A DNA stretch of 64,000 nt from Chalciporus piperatus (Eukaryota > Basidiomycota > Agaricomycetes > Boletales > Boletaceae). The notes beneath the pieces are model-generated. The model did no database searches, was not told the origin of the DNA, and worked only from the letters and a program-made list of their open reading frames with translations. This document shows, piece by piece, positions 23,989 through 35,990 of the stretch. How positions within the stretch are numbered: position 1 is the first letter of the stretch; each line of letters opens with the position of its first letter. The stretch lies in contig JBBPTG010000001.1 in the NCBI GenBank assembly GCA_038093975.1, forward strand, positions 1,054,001 to 1,118,000, in the 5' to 3' direction. Both the position numbers and the translations under genes were made by a program.

Positions 23989-26351
23989 CTAGGAGGCGAG
24001 ACAAAACGCAGGGTTGCTTTGCGCTCGATCGCAGCGACTGGCAATACGCATGGCAACTTCCAGAGCGCGCTCAACGAGCAGATGTGAGGGGCAGGTCGAA
24101 GGGGTACACTGCAAGAGGTCTAAGATATTCTTACTAAAAATCGAGTCAAGGGCGGAATTGATGAGCTCATACCTCGATAAAGCAGCACGTATCGCATTAT
24201 CCGTTGGATTGGCTGTATGGCAAGGTCTCTAACGCCGAGCATTCGATTTGGACGTTGATCCGTTGCGGCTCGGCTCTCGGTGAAGTGGGAGGACAGAACT
24301 GCTGCTGCTGCTTGCACGTCAGGGTCCAGATCGGTCTTGGAATTCGGCGCTGGATACTGTTCCGCTTTTGTTCTCTCCCCGAATTTACCACCGGCAGTGT
24401 TGATCAAAGGCAGAATGGGTGGTAACTGTGGACTGAGTAAAGGGGAGGACGGTCTAATTGTGGTTGGTGATGAACTGGGTGTGGAGGTAACACCTTTACC
24501 TCCTGACGGTACTGCAGCTTTACGGAGGCGCCATCTGCTGGTAAATCTACCTGGCTGGGTATCATTGCACTCTGTGAAAAAAGTTCCTGCCACAGAACAC
24601 CATGATATCATGGTGGTCTCGAGCTCATCCTCGCAGGTCACGAAAGCTGTAGAGACTCCCCAAGCTGACGGGTCCTCAAGGAAACCCTTCAGAAGCATCT
24701 CTGAAGTCCGGACGAGTGCCGAAACATAAGGTGACATCGAAGGTGGTGGTGGCGTCGCTGTCTAATGCACGATTGAGACTGTGAGCATGTTGCCGTAATC
24801 GGTAGACAGTACAAGACTAACCTGAGCGTTCAATAGCATTCTCAAAGCCTCCTGGTACTTTTTCTCTGTTCGAACAATCTCGCGGATGCATAATAGCGCC
24901 TTCCTGGCTGATATCCAAAGAACCGAATCTTCAGAGTCTAGAGTGACAACTTTCGGCCTCAGTCGAAGGGGAGGAGTATTGCTCAGGCTGGGATCGGTGT
25001 GCTGGAGTTGCTGCGGTGGGGGTGGCCGGCCGATAGGGATAGATGCGAGTCCAATAGACGGAGAATGGGGATCAAAGGAGGACTCCGAAGAGAAAAGGTC
25101 TTCGCGCTCCTCAGATTGACTGTCTATCCTGCGAATCCTTTCGAGTCGATCCACCAAGACATCATCTGATATGTTCTCGTCGTCCACGGCCATTGCGACA
25201 GGTGGAGCATTGTTCCTAGAAGTTGTTGGCGATGTGCCGAGCCAAGCTAACGAGGCGAGGGCCTCCGTGCTTTCGCTTGTTCGACGCTTCCTAGGCTTTA
25301 ATGCTGCTGCATCGGAAGAAAAGCCGAATTGTGTTCGACGTTCATGCCATGAATGATGTAGTGGCTAACATCATCGAAGTTGTGTATATTTATCATGATA
25401 AATGGAGAGGGGACTCACGATATCAACCGTAAAAGGTGAAGGGAATCTGATCTGGGGCAGCGAGATCTGCCTCTTGTGTTCGTTGGCGGGTATGCTATCA
25501 GCAGTTGCTTTCGCGTTCAGGGGCTGCCAAGCAGAGGACGGTAGTGATGACGCTGGTGGGTGTAATTCACCTCTGCGCCTGGCAAGCTTGGCCAGTCTTA
25601 TGGGCAGAGGTTGATGGTCGGTGGGGGAGGTAGCGATATCTGAGGATGCATCAGGATGAGAAGGAAACGTTTCTGCTGTACTCTCTCCAGTTATAGGAGA
25701 AGTACTGGCACCTTGGACGGGAGCACCACGGCGCGACGTGAGTGAGTTTATGTTCGTCCTTATGCGCAAAGCAGGCTTCCTTCTAGGAGATGTTGCCGGA
25801 GGTTTGGGTGACGGGGGAGGTGACCCGCCATAGGGGTTTGGCAAATACAGTGAAGAGCCGATGGGATAATTAAGCACGGAATGTTGAGCGACACCCAATT
25901 GTTTGCGAAGCATCTGAGGGTCCGAGGACAGCACGACTCCAGGTGATACCGGAGAGTGCATGGAGCTAACACGTTCATACGCAGAACCCAGTCTTTGTTC
26001 AAGATCATCCACTGACCCAGCCGAGGTGTCGTGGTCGTGAAGATAGGGGCTACGTTTAGAAGCCACCAGATTGAGGTCGGGGAGGTCACTGTCCTCATGG
26101 CAAGACGAAGACGTTGCCGTAGGGCATTTGGAAGCGTTTTGAGAGTCGGAATTAGAGTCTTCAGGCCTCGTCTGCGTTGTTCGCACCGGTTCGTCAAACT
26201 CGGGAACAATGACGAAGCCACTGGCAGAAGAGTCATCAGACAGGTATACACTGGACACACGGCTGCCAGAACGCCCTATTTTCGCCTTTGGTGGGTCTTG
26301 GTTACCAGGCCTCCGAAAGGGTGATGGTAATGCCCAAAGTTTCTTCTCCAT
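23989..26351 (-). CDS. RhoGEF with C-terminal DH domain, 731 aa
   Basis: Four exons (26351-25419, 25364-24822, 24761-24173, 24119-23989) give 731 codons. The first 450 residues are Ser/Pro-rich and disordered. The Dbl-homology domain starts near residue 465 (LLCIREIVRTEKKYQEALRM), continues with SPYVSALVRTSEMLLKGFLE, and has the diagnostic late helix RDLAIQPIQRIMRYVLLYRD, then RALEVAMRIASRCDRAQSNP, and stops. About 110 low-complexity residues interrupt the DH domain before that helix. DH domains activate Rho/Cdc42 GTPases; the target is unknown. No PH domain follows. It lies tail-to-tail with RIB7. Confidence 0.82.
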
Positions 26352-26669
26352 TACAATCTCGGAGATGTGTTGCGCATGGAGGGAAATGCCAGTGATTGTT
26401 CAGAGGGTCACTTGAGTTGGACGATAGCTTGTCAATGGGTTGTCGAAGCGTTTAGTTGGAGATATAGCTATCGTCTACTCAGTTCGGCGAGACTATTAAC
26501 AATGAAGAGCCCCTCCTACAATTTCAATAATCCCCTATCTCCAACATACAATGAACCAAATGGCATTTGCAAGCCGTTGTTCTGTACAAAATTTCTCGAT
26601 ATTATCATACACCTTGGGCAAACACAAAATACACACGAAAATAATTGACGAACACTGAAGAAAAGCCTT
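26352..26669. other. Intergenic, RhoGEF 5' side
   Basis: 318 bp between the NBR1-like stop and the RhoGEF start, both on the reverse strand. It holds the RhoGEF promoter and leader and the NBR1-like 3' end. I see no gene or clear motif in it. Confidence 0.5.
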
Positions 26670-29600
26670 TCACTCATCCTCAGAAGCACTATTGTAGACT
26701 ACGACGTATTCCATGGGCTCGGAACGAGTATGGGTATCTTGCCACTCTGCATCTTCATCATCTGATGTTGGTACACTCACCAGCGACACCGACGAGATAT
26801 CTGATCCATGATCGTCGACTTCATCCGTCACAGGTTTGGCGGACAACGGCGATGATGGCGTGGGAGGTACATCCTTTAGTTCTTCGCTGACGCTGATCGA
26901 GTCAGACCGGTGGGGGCTAGGCATTACCATCGAGGACGATGCAAGTGAGTGTTCGCTCGCCGGATCGGACGAGTGGTCTGCGACGGTTACACTGTGAAGT
27001 ACAATTCAGCCGCAGGTTCTTGGGCTAAAAAAAATCGAGACTCACTCGATCCAAACACTGCTTCCAAAGAAATTTCCCTGACCATCATTTAGCCTCCAGT
27101 AACCAACATAGCGTCCTGGGACATCCGGTGCCTAAGAAAGTGAATAACAAGGAGTTCGGCATGGATATAGATGCTGACCTTTAAGTCGCCGGTCCAAATA
27201 TCAAGATCTTCTCCTGGATGAACGATCCCAACGTTCGCCTTCAAAGTAGCGCTACACTCCGGTGCAAACATCTCTCCAGCAACAAACTGGACTTCGGTAG
27301 TGGCGGGCCAAGGCAGCCCACCATCGTTCCTCATGTGCCATGCCTTCATGAACTCCGCGCCAGTTGGAAAGATCTGACCGTCAGGTACGGTGGTATCACC
27401 CAGCAAGACAGAGCTCATCGAGGCGGGTGGAGTGACACTCGTGCTAATCAAATCCAGTTCTCGCCGATCATCACCAGCGGGTCCGGTAAGCGGGTGGGGG
27501 GTCTGGGAGTTCGAAGACACAAGCAAAGGTGTATGGTAGCCGCTGGGCACATCAACGAGTGCATCATGGTGCTGTGAAGCAGCAAGAGAGGTTGGGGTTG
27601 CCATAGGCGATTCTTCGTTGACAAGCGACGAATTTACGACAGGCTCTACACGAGCATCGGCGAGACTGCCAGTCGAATCGCTCACTGTCGGGGCCCGCAA
27701 ATGCATCATTTCTTGATCCACTTTTCGCCACAGCTGATGGAGACTATCCATTGCTGGCGAAGTTGACTCTGGGAGCTCGACCGACTCCGCGACGTCAACA
27801 AGAAGATGAGCAGGTGCATTAGTGAGGGAATTGGGAATAAGCTCGGGTCCTTCGCTCGAGGGGCTTCCAGGGGGACTAAGGAACTCTTCGACAGCATCCT
27901 GTACTTCCGCAGACGCATCAGGAGTCTGTGGAGGTGTTGCGGAAGACATGACAGGTACGGGAGCGAATACAGGTTCTCGGGACCTGATTGGAATTGGGGG
28001 CGAGGTTGCAGGACGCTGACAGGATGAAGTGGACTTGGCACTCCCTGAGGGCGACGGTGGTCCATCCATCATCCAGGTCTGTCCTACCCTATAAACGGTC
28101 GGGATGACGGAGTCAACTGTTCTCAACTTCAGCATCGGATGGTTCAGCGGATGTACAGCGATCGGAAGTGCCTCGCAGTTGCTGCACAAGTCGAAATCGG
28201 GACAGCTTGGATGCATGCACTGTGGAAGATCAGAAATGTACGCCTATCACTCAAGGGTCTTTTCTCACCTTGTAGCGAGCACCCCGAATTGTTTGCTGGC
28301 ATGCTGTGTGATAAATGTCAATCTTGCGAATCGCGAGAACCAATCTCCGAACGACTTACAATCACATACGGCGAAATGCGCAGCCTGGCGGTACGGAAGA
28401 GAGTCACGCATCTGTCAACACCATTGCAATTAACAACCATTATGTTCTCTCTCCTGGAGCAATATCCTTACCATCAAGTCGTCTGGTTTATTCAATCTTA
28501 CGAACCCATGACTCGGGTGTTGCTCTGGGCTAATCCTTGCGAGATAATCAGACCATAGATATTGAAACATGTGTGATGACAAACCTGAAGCACGAAGAAC
28601 ATGTGTCAAAGTCTATTTCGATCAGTAAAATCTTTCTGTTGTAGGAGGAAATGGCTTTACCTGGACAGGTGACGCATTTCTGAACCATCATCAGCGTCCA
28701 TCCGTCTAATAAGAACCTCCAAGACTCACGTAACGTTCTCCAACAATTGGCGAGTCACAAAGATTACAGCTTGCAGAATGACGCACAGGTTCAGGTTGAT
28801 CAACGGGCTCGGCCGGGGCACGGTCAGCGGTGGAGGGTCGTTGCTCGTTGCTAGATGCCCTGTCCCTACGGTCATCCAAAACAGTGTGAACAAAAACACG
28901 ACCCGGTGTCTCTATGTCGAAAAACTCGTGGAAAGGATTGTGTTTCTCTGTTGCGCCGGATTCCATGCAATTGGAACAAAGGTCATAATCTAGAGGTATG
29001 TGAAGTACATGAAGATGGGAGTCGACTGAATCCCTTACCGGGACAATCCAGGCATTTGTGGCGAATACCTGCAATGGTTTGGTCGCAGCAGTCGCAAACG
29101 ACTCCGTGATGCACGGAAAGTACTTCATGTTCATGCTCCGAAGGTATGGGCGGCACGGCAGTGATGGTTGTATTGCTGATTTCCTCGGATACCTGCGTCG
29201 ATACCTTGGTAGAAGGGGAATTGGTAGAGCGTTGTTGAACAATATGAGAAGGACCAAAACTCAGAGTATGAGCACTCTGGGACTTGGTGAAACAGCCAGG
29301 GCACTAGAGGCGTATGAGGAATCGGACAATATTCTCAAGTAAATTGACTCACAACTGCATGCCAAGGGCATTTAATACAACCATACCAAAGTCCAGTAAA
29401 GTTGGTTCTGCAGACGAAACACCATCGAGAAGAAGTAGTTGCACCGTTATTGACGGGCGGAGTGACGACCGGATTCGCATCAACATCAGGAATAGGTGAC
29501 ATCGCTGCTTTGAACGCAGCAGATTGCTTCTCCGCGTACTCGGCTCCGAAGGCATTGCGCAGTATTTGTTCCAGCTCCTCTTTGACCGAGGTCAACAGAG

Positions 29601-30295
29601 CTTCTACATCCACCTTGCCTTTTGCGACGGAACAGCAAGGCGCGATTTCCAGAGATGCACTTGAAACCTTGCTACCCAGAGGGAAGCTCCGCTTGCTAGG
29701 AGGTGAAGAGAGCATTATCGGCGGAGGTGGAGGAGGGGTTATCCTTATCGGCGGAGGTGGGGGTGGAAGGACACGGGTTGTATAGAACTGTGGGGGAAGC
29801 GGAGGTGGCGGAGGTGGTGGAATGATGATTGATTTTGAGTTCATAGGCAGTATGGTACGCAAGGGTGGGTTGCAACGTTTGGACACGACCTCCGATAACG
29901 CAACTGAAGGGGCAGTGGATAGGGCGACCGTTGGGAACCTGTGAGGAACGTCGTCGAAAATGGTGAATCGCAGCAAAGGATTGGGCCACTGGCGGCGCAG
30001 AGGGGTCACGCAGGAATCGTAGTCTTCCGCGGAGCGGACTTCCTTGCCAATTAGGATTCGACCAGGCTTGTACGCATCCGGGGAGAATATGAGCCCGGCG
30101 AGATAATAATTGTGGGTGATAGGAAACACCCGATAGAGCTGTGGGTGAGCAAGCGCACATGAGTGGGAGGCGATTAGTAGAAAGACGAAAGAAGCATGCC
30201 TGGTGGTAGAGTTCTTGGTAGGTAGGAAAGAGAATGGACTCTGGAAATGTGAATTTGCGGGTTTCAGTTCTGTAGGTGGCCTTGACGGTGAACAT
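26670..30295 (-). CDS. NBR1-like selective autophagy receptor, four ZZ fingers plus FW domain, 1,017 aa
   Basis: Twelve exons (30295-30200, 30138-29353, 29303-29039, 28989-28730, 28679-28661, 28612-28585, 28535-28472, 28411-28360, 28303-28269, 28219-27179, 27131-27046, 26991-26670) give 1,017 codons. The N-terminus (MFTVKATYRTETRKFTFPES) resembles a PB1 domain. A polyproline segment follows, then four ZZ-type zinc fingers (WCFVC; VCDCCDQTIAGIRHKC; CNLCDSPIVGERYKC; VCDSCQQTIRGARYKC), a disordered stretch, and the NBR1/FW domain (FMKAWHMRNDGGLPWP; CSATLKANVGIVHPGEDLDI). The tail EPMEYVVVYNSASEDE has a candidate Atg8-binding motif. The first intron (30139-30199) begins with GC. Exon 5 is 19 nt. 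NBR1 proteins deliver cargo to autophagosomes or, in fission yeast, vacuolar enzymes to endosomes. Confidence 0.9.
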
Positions 30296-30390
30296 GGTTG
30301 GCATTGGTTGCAGTTCAAGGGGCCGCAGCTTACACACTCATGGCGCTGTCGTTTATACGCGGTGGTTGTGACATGGCGTGACAGTCACTC

Positions 30391-31227
30391 ATGTCTTATT
30401 CACTGGTGTGTACGACTAGGTTCGATCCCACTCTAGAGGATTTCAAGTGGAACAACTCACCAGATGGATCTCCATCACCCTACCTGCTACTCCATTACCA
30501 GCTCGATCGTCTCCGCTCGTCTGCATCTGAAGCGCTCGACTACACGAGACTCAAAGACCTCTGCGATAAAGCTGTCTCGGAGGTGAACGGCATCGATGGT
30601 AAATCACCTCTCAAGGTGATCAAATCTCTCCTTCCGCGTGCATGAGATAATCCAACCTTTCTTCAGATACGCGTCGTTTGGGAACCATCCGGCGGTATGA
30701 CCGCATCTGCCACCCCAGTGGATCGGTTGCGATATGATCTAACCGCACCATCTCAATTCAATCCCGAAGTAGACGACCACTCCCAATTCCAGCCGATCCT
30801 CTCAATCGAACTCGACACTCAACCAAGCTCTGGTACCGGTCCCTTGAAGACCACAAACAGAAAACCATATGACGATGCTAGGGCACGTGCTGGCATCCCT
30901 CCGCTCGGTGTACGCGACATCGTTGCAGATCATCCAGACGATGTCATCTTATTCAACACATCCAAGATTGTCATGGAGTCCTCGATTTGCAATGTCGCCT
31001 TCTTTCGCAGTGGGAAGTGGCTGACACCGCCGTTATCAGTGGGCTGCGTAGCTGGTGTATTTCGAAGATGGCTACTAGAGAACGATCGCATTCACGAATT
31101 CGACGAGCATTCCTTACCACTGGACATCAGAGACAACGAGTGGGTGCTTGTTTTCAACGGCGTCTCAGGTTGTCGATTGGGAAGAGTACGCTTGGCCAAT
31201 ACGAATCCGATTAACATCTCGGGGTAA
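30391..31227 (+). CDS. Aminodeoxychorismate lyase-like PLP enzyme (fold type IV), 261 aa
   Basis: Two exons (30391-30615, 30667-31227) give 261 codons. The chain shows the fold-type-IV aminotransferase pattern: TTRFDPTLEDF at the start, YLLLHYQLDRLRSSA, the PLP lysine in LKTTNRKPYDDARARAG, DVILFNTSKIVMESSICNVA, and WLTPPLSVGCVAGVFRRWLL. In fungi this size and pattern belong to 4-amino-4-deoxychorismate lyase (Abz2/PabC), which makes p-aminobenzoate for folate. A D-amino-acid or branched-chain aminotransferase of the same fold is a weaker alternative. It is divergent from the NBR1-like gene (95 bp) and its stop is only 29 bp from the UTP13 stop. Confidence 0.82.
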
Positions 31228-31256
31228 TCTATTACATAGGGCTCATATTGTACTTT

Positions 31257-34189
31257 TTATGACGACGATGTAAGACCTGCCTTATCCACATCCATGGCAT
31301 CTCCGTCCGTACCGTCAAACATACCATCATCCATCTCACTCAGAATGTAGTCCACAACGAAACTCTCCTGGACCAGCCGATCGACTCTTGCAAGGTGTCG
31401 TTGTGTATAAGGAGTTAATCCGTCGATGATATCCTTCAACGACGTGGCATTGTTCGGTTTTTCTGTCTCGCCCGCAAGCTCTTCCAAAGACTTGCCGCTA
31501 AAGGCATTCATGACATCTTCTACACGGCGCAGCTTCAGAATGGTATAGAGTACGCTTTGCGCAACACCGCTTGTTTTGGCGTTCGTGTTCCAGTCTCGAA
31601 TATATCGCAAGAGCTGGCAAAGGTCCGAGCTCGGGAGCGTGCGCAAGACTTCATCCAGCGCGAGGTTGCCGCTCACAGCCGAGTCGTCCCGCGAGTCCCC
31701 TTCCAATACAGATGATCGTATGTCTCTGAAAAGCCTAAGAAGCCTCCCTGGCTGTTGCATACTGAGGGCGAGCTCGATCGCCCTCCGATAATCATGAAGG
31801 GCAAGGTAATTCGCAAAGTCTTGCTCTCTGCACTGACGTGAATACAGTGACTCGGACATCATGGTGGATGTTCTCACCTGAGCACTTGGCCCGCGCGTTT
31901 TTCTTCTCTCTCTTTCTCGGCCTCTTCTGTCCAATCCTCCCAGAATGTTACCACAGAGTCAGCAGCTCCTGAGACAATTGTCCGTTCGTCGGTGCTGATA
32001 GCCAGCGCCCAGACCTGGTACTTCGTCACAATTAGCTCCATTGTAAGAGGGCTGATGCTCACCTTGTCTTCATGGTTATCAAGAGTCGCTATGCACTCTT
32101 CCTCCCTCACGTTCCAGAACTTCACTAGACCATCAGATCCGGTGCTCACGAGTTGAGTTCCATCATTAATGAAATCAACGCGAAGAACCGAATTGGTGTG
32201 CCCCTCGAATGTCTTAACACAAGTGAAGTCATCCAGGCTCCAAAGTTTGACCGTCTTATCGCTGCTCCCAGTAGCCAGCACGCGTTCCGTCCTCCCGAAC
32301 CTAACGTCCCACACGCCTCTCTTGTGGCCCTTGCACGTCCCCGATAGCTTGATTTCTCCATGTGCGGACTTCCCACGAGAACCAGGCGTATAAGATATCT
32401 CGTAGACCTTTGCAGTGCGGTCTTGGGACCCAGAGGCCAGAAATAGGTCGTTGGGGGCCACGTCAAGAGAGTTGATGTCCTTGTCGTGTGCCTTATGCGT
32501 CGTCAGACTGTGGCATTTGATTGGGTCCGTACCGGAGGCTGTCAGAGGGATGTTTGATAGATCCCACATCTTGATAGTCCGGTCTTGGCTTCCAGTGAAC
32601 ATGAACCGGGGGTGCGTATCACTGTCACTATACACCCGCGACATGGCAACAGAGCCAACGCTTTCCGCATGTCCCTCGCAAACAGCGACGCAGGACCACT
32701 GGCTGATGCCGGGTTCCTGTGTAGGAGCCCATACTCTGGCCGTCCTGTCCTTGCTCCCGCTGGCGATCACACGGCCACCCAGGCCGCGATCTAACGACAG
32801 GACTATCTCGGAGTGACCAGCCAAGACTTGTGCGTCCAAGTTAGAAACTGAATATATGCGGATAAGTGATGAGTTCGTGGCGAGAGCGAGCTGAGTATCT
32901 CGGGGACTGGAGTCGGAAGACGAGGCTGGAGAGGCAGTCGGTGGGGATAAGAAGATGGCGTCGACAATTTCGTCGTTGTACCCAATCAAATGGCGGGTTC
33001 GTGTTCGCGACTTCAGGGAATAGAAGAAGATGTTCTGATCGGCGTGTGCAGAAACAACAACGTCCACGCTTGGTAGGTAGCTAACCTCGGAGACGCGTCA
33101 GGAACGTCCAAGATTCGACACAGGATCACTCACAATGCTTCGACGATTTGCCTCTGTTCCTCCTGATCAGAAGGATCCGAGCCAGAGTCCGTAGCCAAAG
33201 AGTAGATGACGGACCCCTGATCAAGATCCCAAACCCTAACAACACCTTTGTCACCAGCAGTAAAGAATTGAAGTTTCGCAGAATCAGAGGTAAAGTCGTT
33301 TAGCTCGGGGTGCACGAATCCAACAGCTTCAACACGCTCCATGACCGGGATGGTCTTAGAAAGCGTCGGAGAAATACCATCCGATTTCCCCTTCCCTTTC
33401 TTGCCCCTTCCCTTGGTCGAATGAGATCCGGAGGACAGATCCCAAAGCAACACCACAGAGTCTCTCCCACCGCTGATGAGCCATTTCCCATCTGGGGTGA
33501 CATCCAACCCTCGAGGAACGGAAACATGCCCTTCCAGGACGGCGACAGGTCGAAGGGCACCTTGGTCATTCCTAGACGCCGCCATCAAGTCGAATATGCG
33601 AATGCGAGTGTCGACTGAAGCCGTGACAAGCTGCAAAGTCCTCTCCGAGATAGCTATCGATGGATCTCGCGGGAAATTGAATTTTAGAGCGCTCACGACG
33701 CCTCCATGTCCTTTGAACACATGTGTGACCTGCCCCGTGGCTATATCCCAAACTTTGACGATACCGTCGGCTGACCCAGAAGCAAGATAGTGCGATGTCG
33801 GATCGACCGTGCAGACGTGTACGGGGGCATCGTGAGCGTGAGCGATGACTCGGGAAGGGTGTATGACCTGACCCGAACAGAATTTTGGAATCTCATACAC
33901 CCTGAGCGAAGGCGCTGCCGTGAATAGTATGAGGTGGGATATGGAAGGCGTAAGACATAGTGACGTGACGGATTCGGAGTCCTATAGATCTTCTAAATGA
34001 TGGTCGGATAGCACAGATGCGCAGAGGACATACACACAAGAATCGGCAGAGAAGTTCGCCACTCGAGAGTTCCGTCAACAGGGCCTCTTCGGCGAGGCAC
34101 GTTACGATTCTGGAGGCATCTAGGTTGACTGCAATAGAGCCAGATGTATGCAAGGGTGCGATTGTCCGCGATTTTTTGAAGCTTGTCAT
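31257..34189 (-). CDS. UTP13: U3 snoRNP WD40 protein UTP13 (TBL3), 909 aa
   Basis: Five exons (34189-34034, 33981-33134, 33080-32063, 32014-31878, 31827-31257) give 909 codons. Utp13 is a tandem WD40 propeller scaffold of the UtpB complex in the small-subunit processome. WD repeats are plain (ASGSADGIVKVWD, ASGSKDRTARVW, FTGSQDRTIKMWD, ASGSQDRTAKVYE, ATGSSDKTVKLWS, STGSDGLVKFWN, VSGAADSVVTFWED). The C-terminal Utp13 domain follows (REQDFANYLALHDYRRAIE; LRYIRDWNTNAK). The start MTSFKKSRTIAPLHTSG is the usual beginning. The 48-nt intron 32015-32062 has no in-frame stop. Confidence 0.93.
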
Positions 34190-34735
34190 CTGGTAAGTGC
34201 GTGCTCCTCGTGTAGTTAAAGACCTCCTACATAGTTCTGGCCGTTGGCCGTTGACCGCCAACCATACCAGTTTCTAACCGTATGCTTCACGCGGATGAGA
34301 TTTTCGGATGAAGGTGCCAAACACGAATACAGTATGTGACTTTTTTGGTAAAGGATCCTGAACAAGCTTTCCAAAGTAACTCGGCTAAATATTTCAACGG
34401 TAGTGCCACTATGCATGAAATTTGAAGATCCAGGCTCGTACGACTAGTAGGATACTTCGTTGCTAGAACTAGAAACGACGCATGGTCGTATTAACGACTG
34501 TCTCTGTCGTATTAATCATGGTTGAACATGGTGGGCCCAGGCTCCTGAGAAAATGGTGAACGAATCACTGCTGCCAGGCTGTCGTTTACGGAACCTAGCC
34601 TTGATGTACCATGCAAACATGACACTATTTCCAAGGGGTGCAAGGGATGAATAAGACAGAGAGAAGACAACATCATCAGAGGACGAACCGACAATCATCA
34701 GGTCAACCGCGAGGGTCGATAAACGAGCATCAAGG
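34190..34735. other. Intergenic, UTP13 5' side
   Basis: 546 bp between the forkhead-gene stop and the UTP13 start, both reverse. I find no gene. The decamer GTCGTATTAA occurs twice, at 34485-34494 and 34506-34515, 21 bp apart. UTP13's promoter should lie at the high-coordinate side of its ATG, within this stretch. Confidence 0.5.
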
Positions 34736-35990
34736 CTACACCGCCTGGTTCAGGAATCGGAGAGTGTTCGCCTCAGCAGCTCGTCTCAACCGAATTTCTT
34801 CATCGGCAATCCTTTCGGCTTCCCTCCTTTTCCTCCCTTCTTCTTCTAGCATGCCTTCCGCTGTCCTAAGTGCAGCCTTTGCCCGAGCAGCTTCAGCTTG
34901 TACTTCGGCGAGTTGATCTGAAATTCGCAAGGAGACAGAAATGGCGTCGGCAGCCTGTCGCCGCAGGCCAGCAATTTCGATATGCATTCGATCAACACTC
35001 TCATCGACTGTCGAGTACACACGACGGCCATGATCCGAACTATAAAGACGGGAGGCAGCTTCGTGGATCCCGAGCACATCTAGGCCAGATGATGTCGGAT
35101 TGTGATTACGGGGGACGATCATGTCTTCTTCACTCTCGTACTCATCTTCAGATCCGTCACACTCATTTGGAGTGCCGTTTCTTTCGATGTGGTCGTCAGA
35201 TTGGGGATGTTGCGTCCGTATGGAAGACGTCGGTGGTTGTGATAATATGCTTGGTGGACCAGCAGACGTGCTAGGTTGCGTATAAGCTTCGCTTTGTTCG
35301 GACAATTTTCGTGGCCTCCCGCGCTTCTTCTCCTGACTTGATTCAGCCTGAGAGGGTACAGTAACGGCCTTGGACGTTCTTCCCCGCTTTCGTGGACGCT
35401 TCGTACCCGGCGGAGCAGCCAAGTTGACCGTCCAGTAAGAACCAAAACCCGGATCGGTGACTGGACGCGGCTGTCTCTCAAAGAGCCTATTCAAAGATAG
35501 GTGGTGACGAACGGATTGCTATGGGTACGCGAGTTAGGTATGAACGCGCGAAGGAATGATCATCCATACCTTCCACGTTGGCCCAGCGTTTCGAAAGTAC
35601 GCGTACTTGTTCTCCATAGCCGCGTAAATCTCTCTGATTGTCAGTCGCTTCTTAGCACTACCCAATATCGCGCAGCGTAGGATAACGGGGAGTGTGTGTT
35701 GCGGCCGGCCATCCGTGTCTGGCAGACAGGCAAGGGTGTCTGGGCAGTTGGAATGTGGTTGGTGGTCCCTGCATTGGGGCTCGCCTGAAAGCCGAGAGCC
35801 AGATTCGACTGGCGGGTCCATGGATGCATCAGACACAGACTCCGGGGACGGTGGCTCTTCCAACTTCCGTTTTGCAGACACTGGTCTGAACAAAGGGGGT
35901 CAGTGAGAGGAGGATGCGGATGAGATGGACGGACTCGGAAGAGCTGGACTGGTGTGCTTGTGGATTCAGTAGATTTTTTATGCTGGACAT
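34736..35990 (-). CDS. Forkhead-domain transcription factor, 384 aa
   Basis: Three exons (35990-35935, 35885-35570, 35518-34736) give 384 codons. The start reads MSSIKNLLNPQ. The forkhead domain runs from RPQHTLPVILRCAILGS through LTIREIYAAMENKYAYFRNA to the recognition helix TWKQSVRHHLSLN and the wing PGFGSYWTVNLAAPPG, followed by a basic run (KRPRKRGR) and an AT-hook-like KKRGRPRK. The last 80 residues are a heptad-rich coiled coil (LAEVQAEAARAKAALRTAEG), so it probably dimerises. The recognition helix differs from the usual WQNSIRHNLSLN. Targets are unknown. It lies head-to-tail with the Zn2Cys6 factor upstream. Confidence 0.88.

Noticed and set aside
30405..30440. tRNA B-box-like GGTTCGATCCC
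   Set aside because: No matching A box or cloverleaf, and it encodes TTRFDPT of the PabC-like enzyme.
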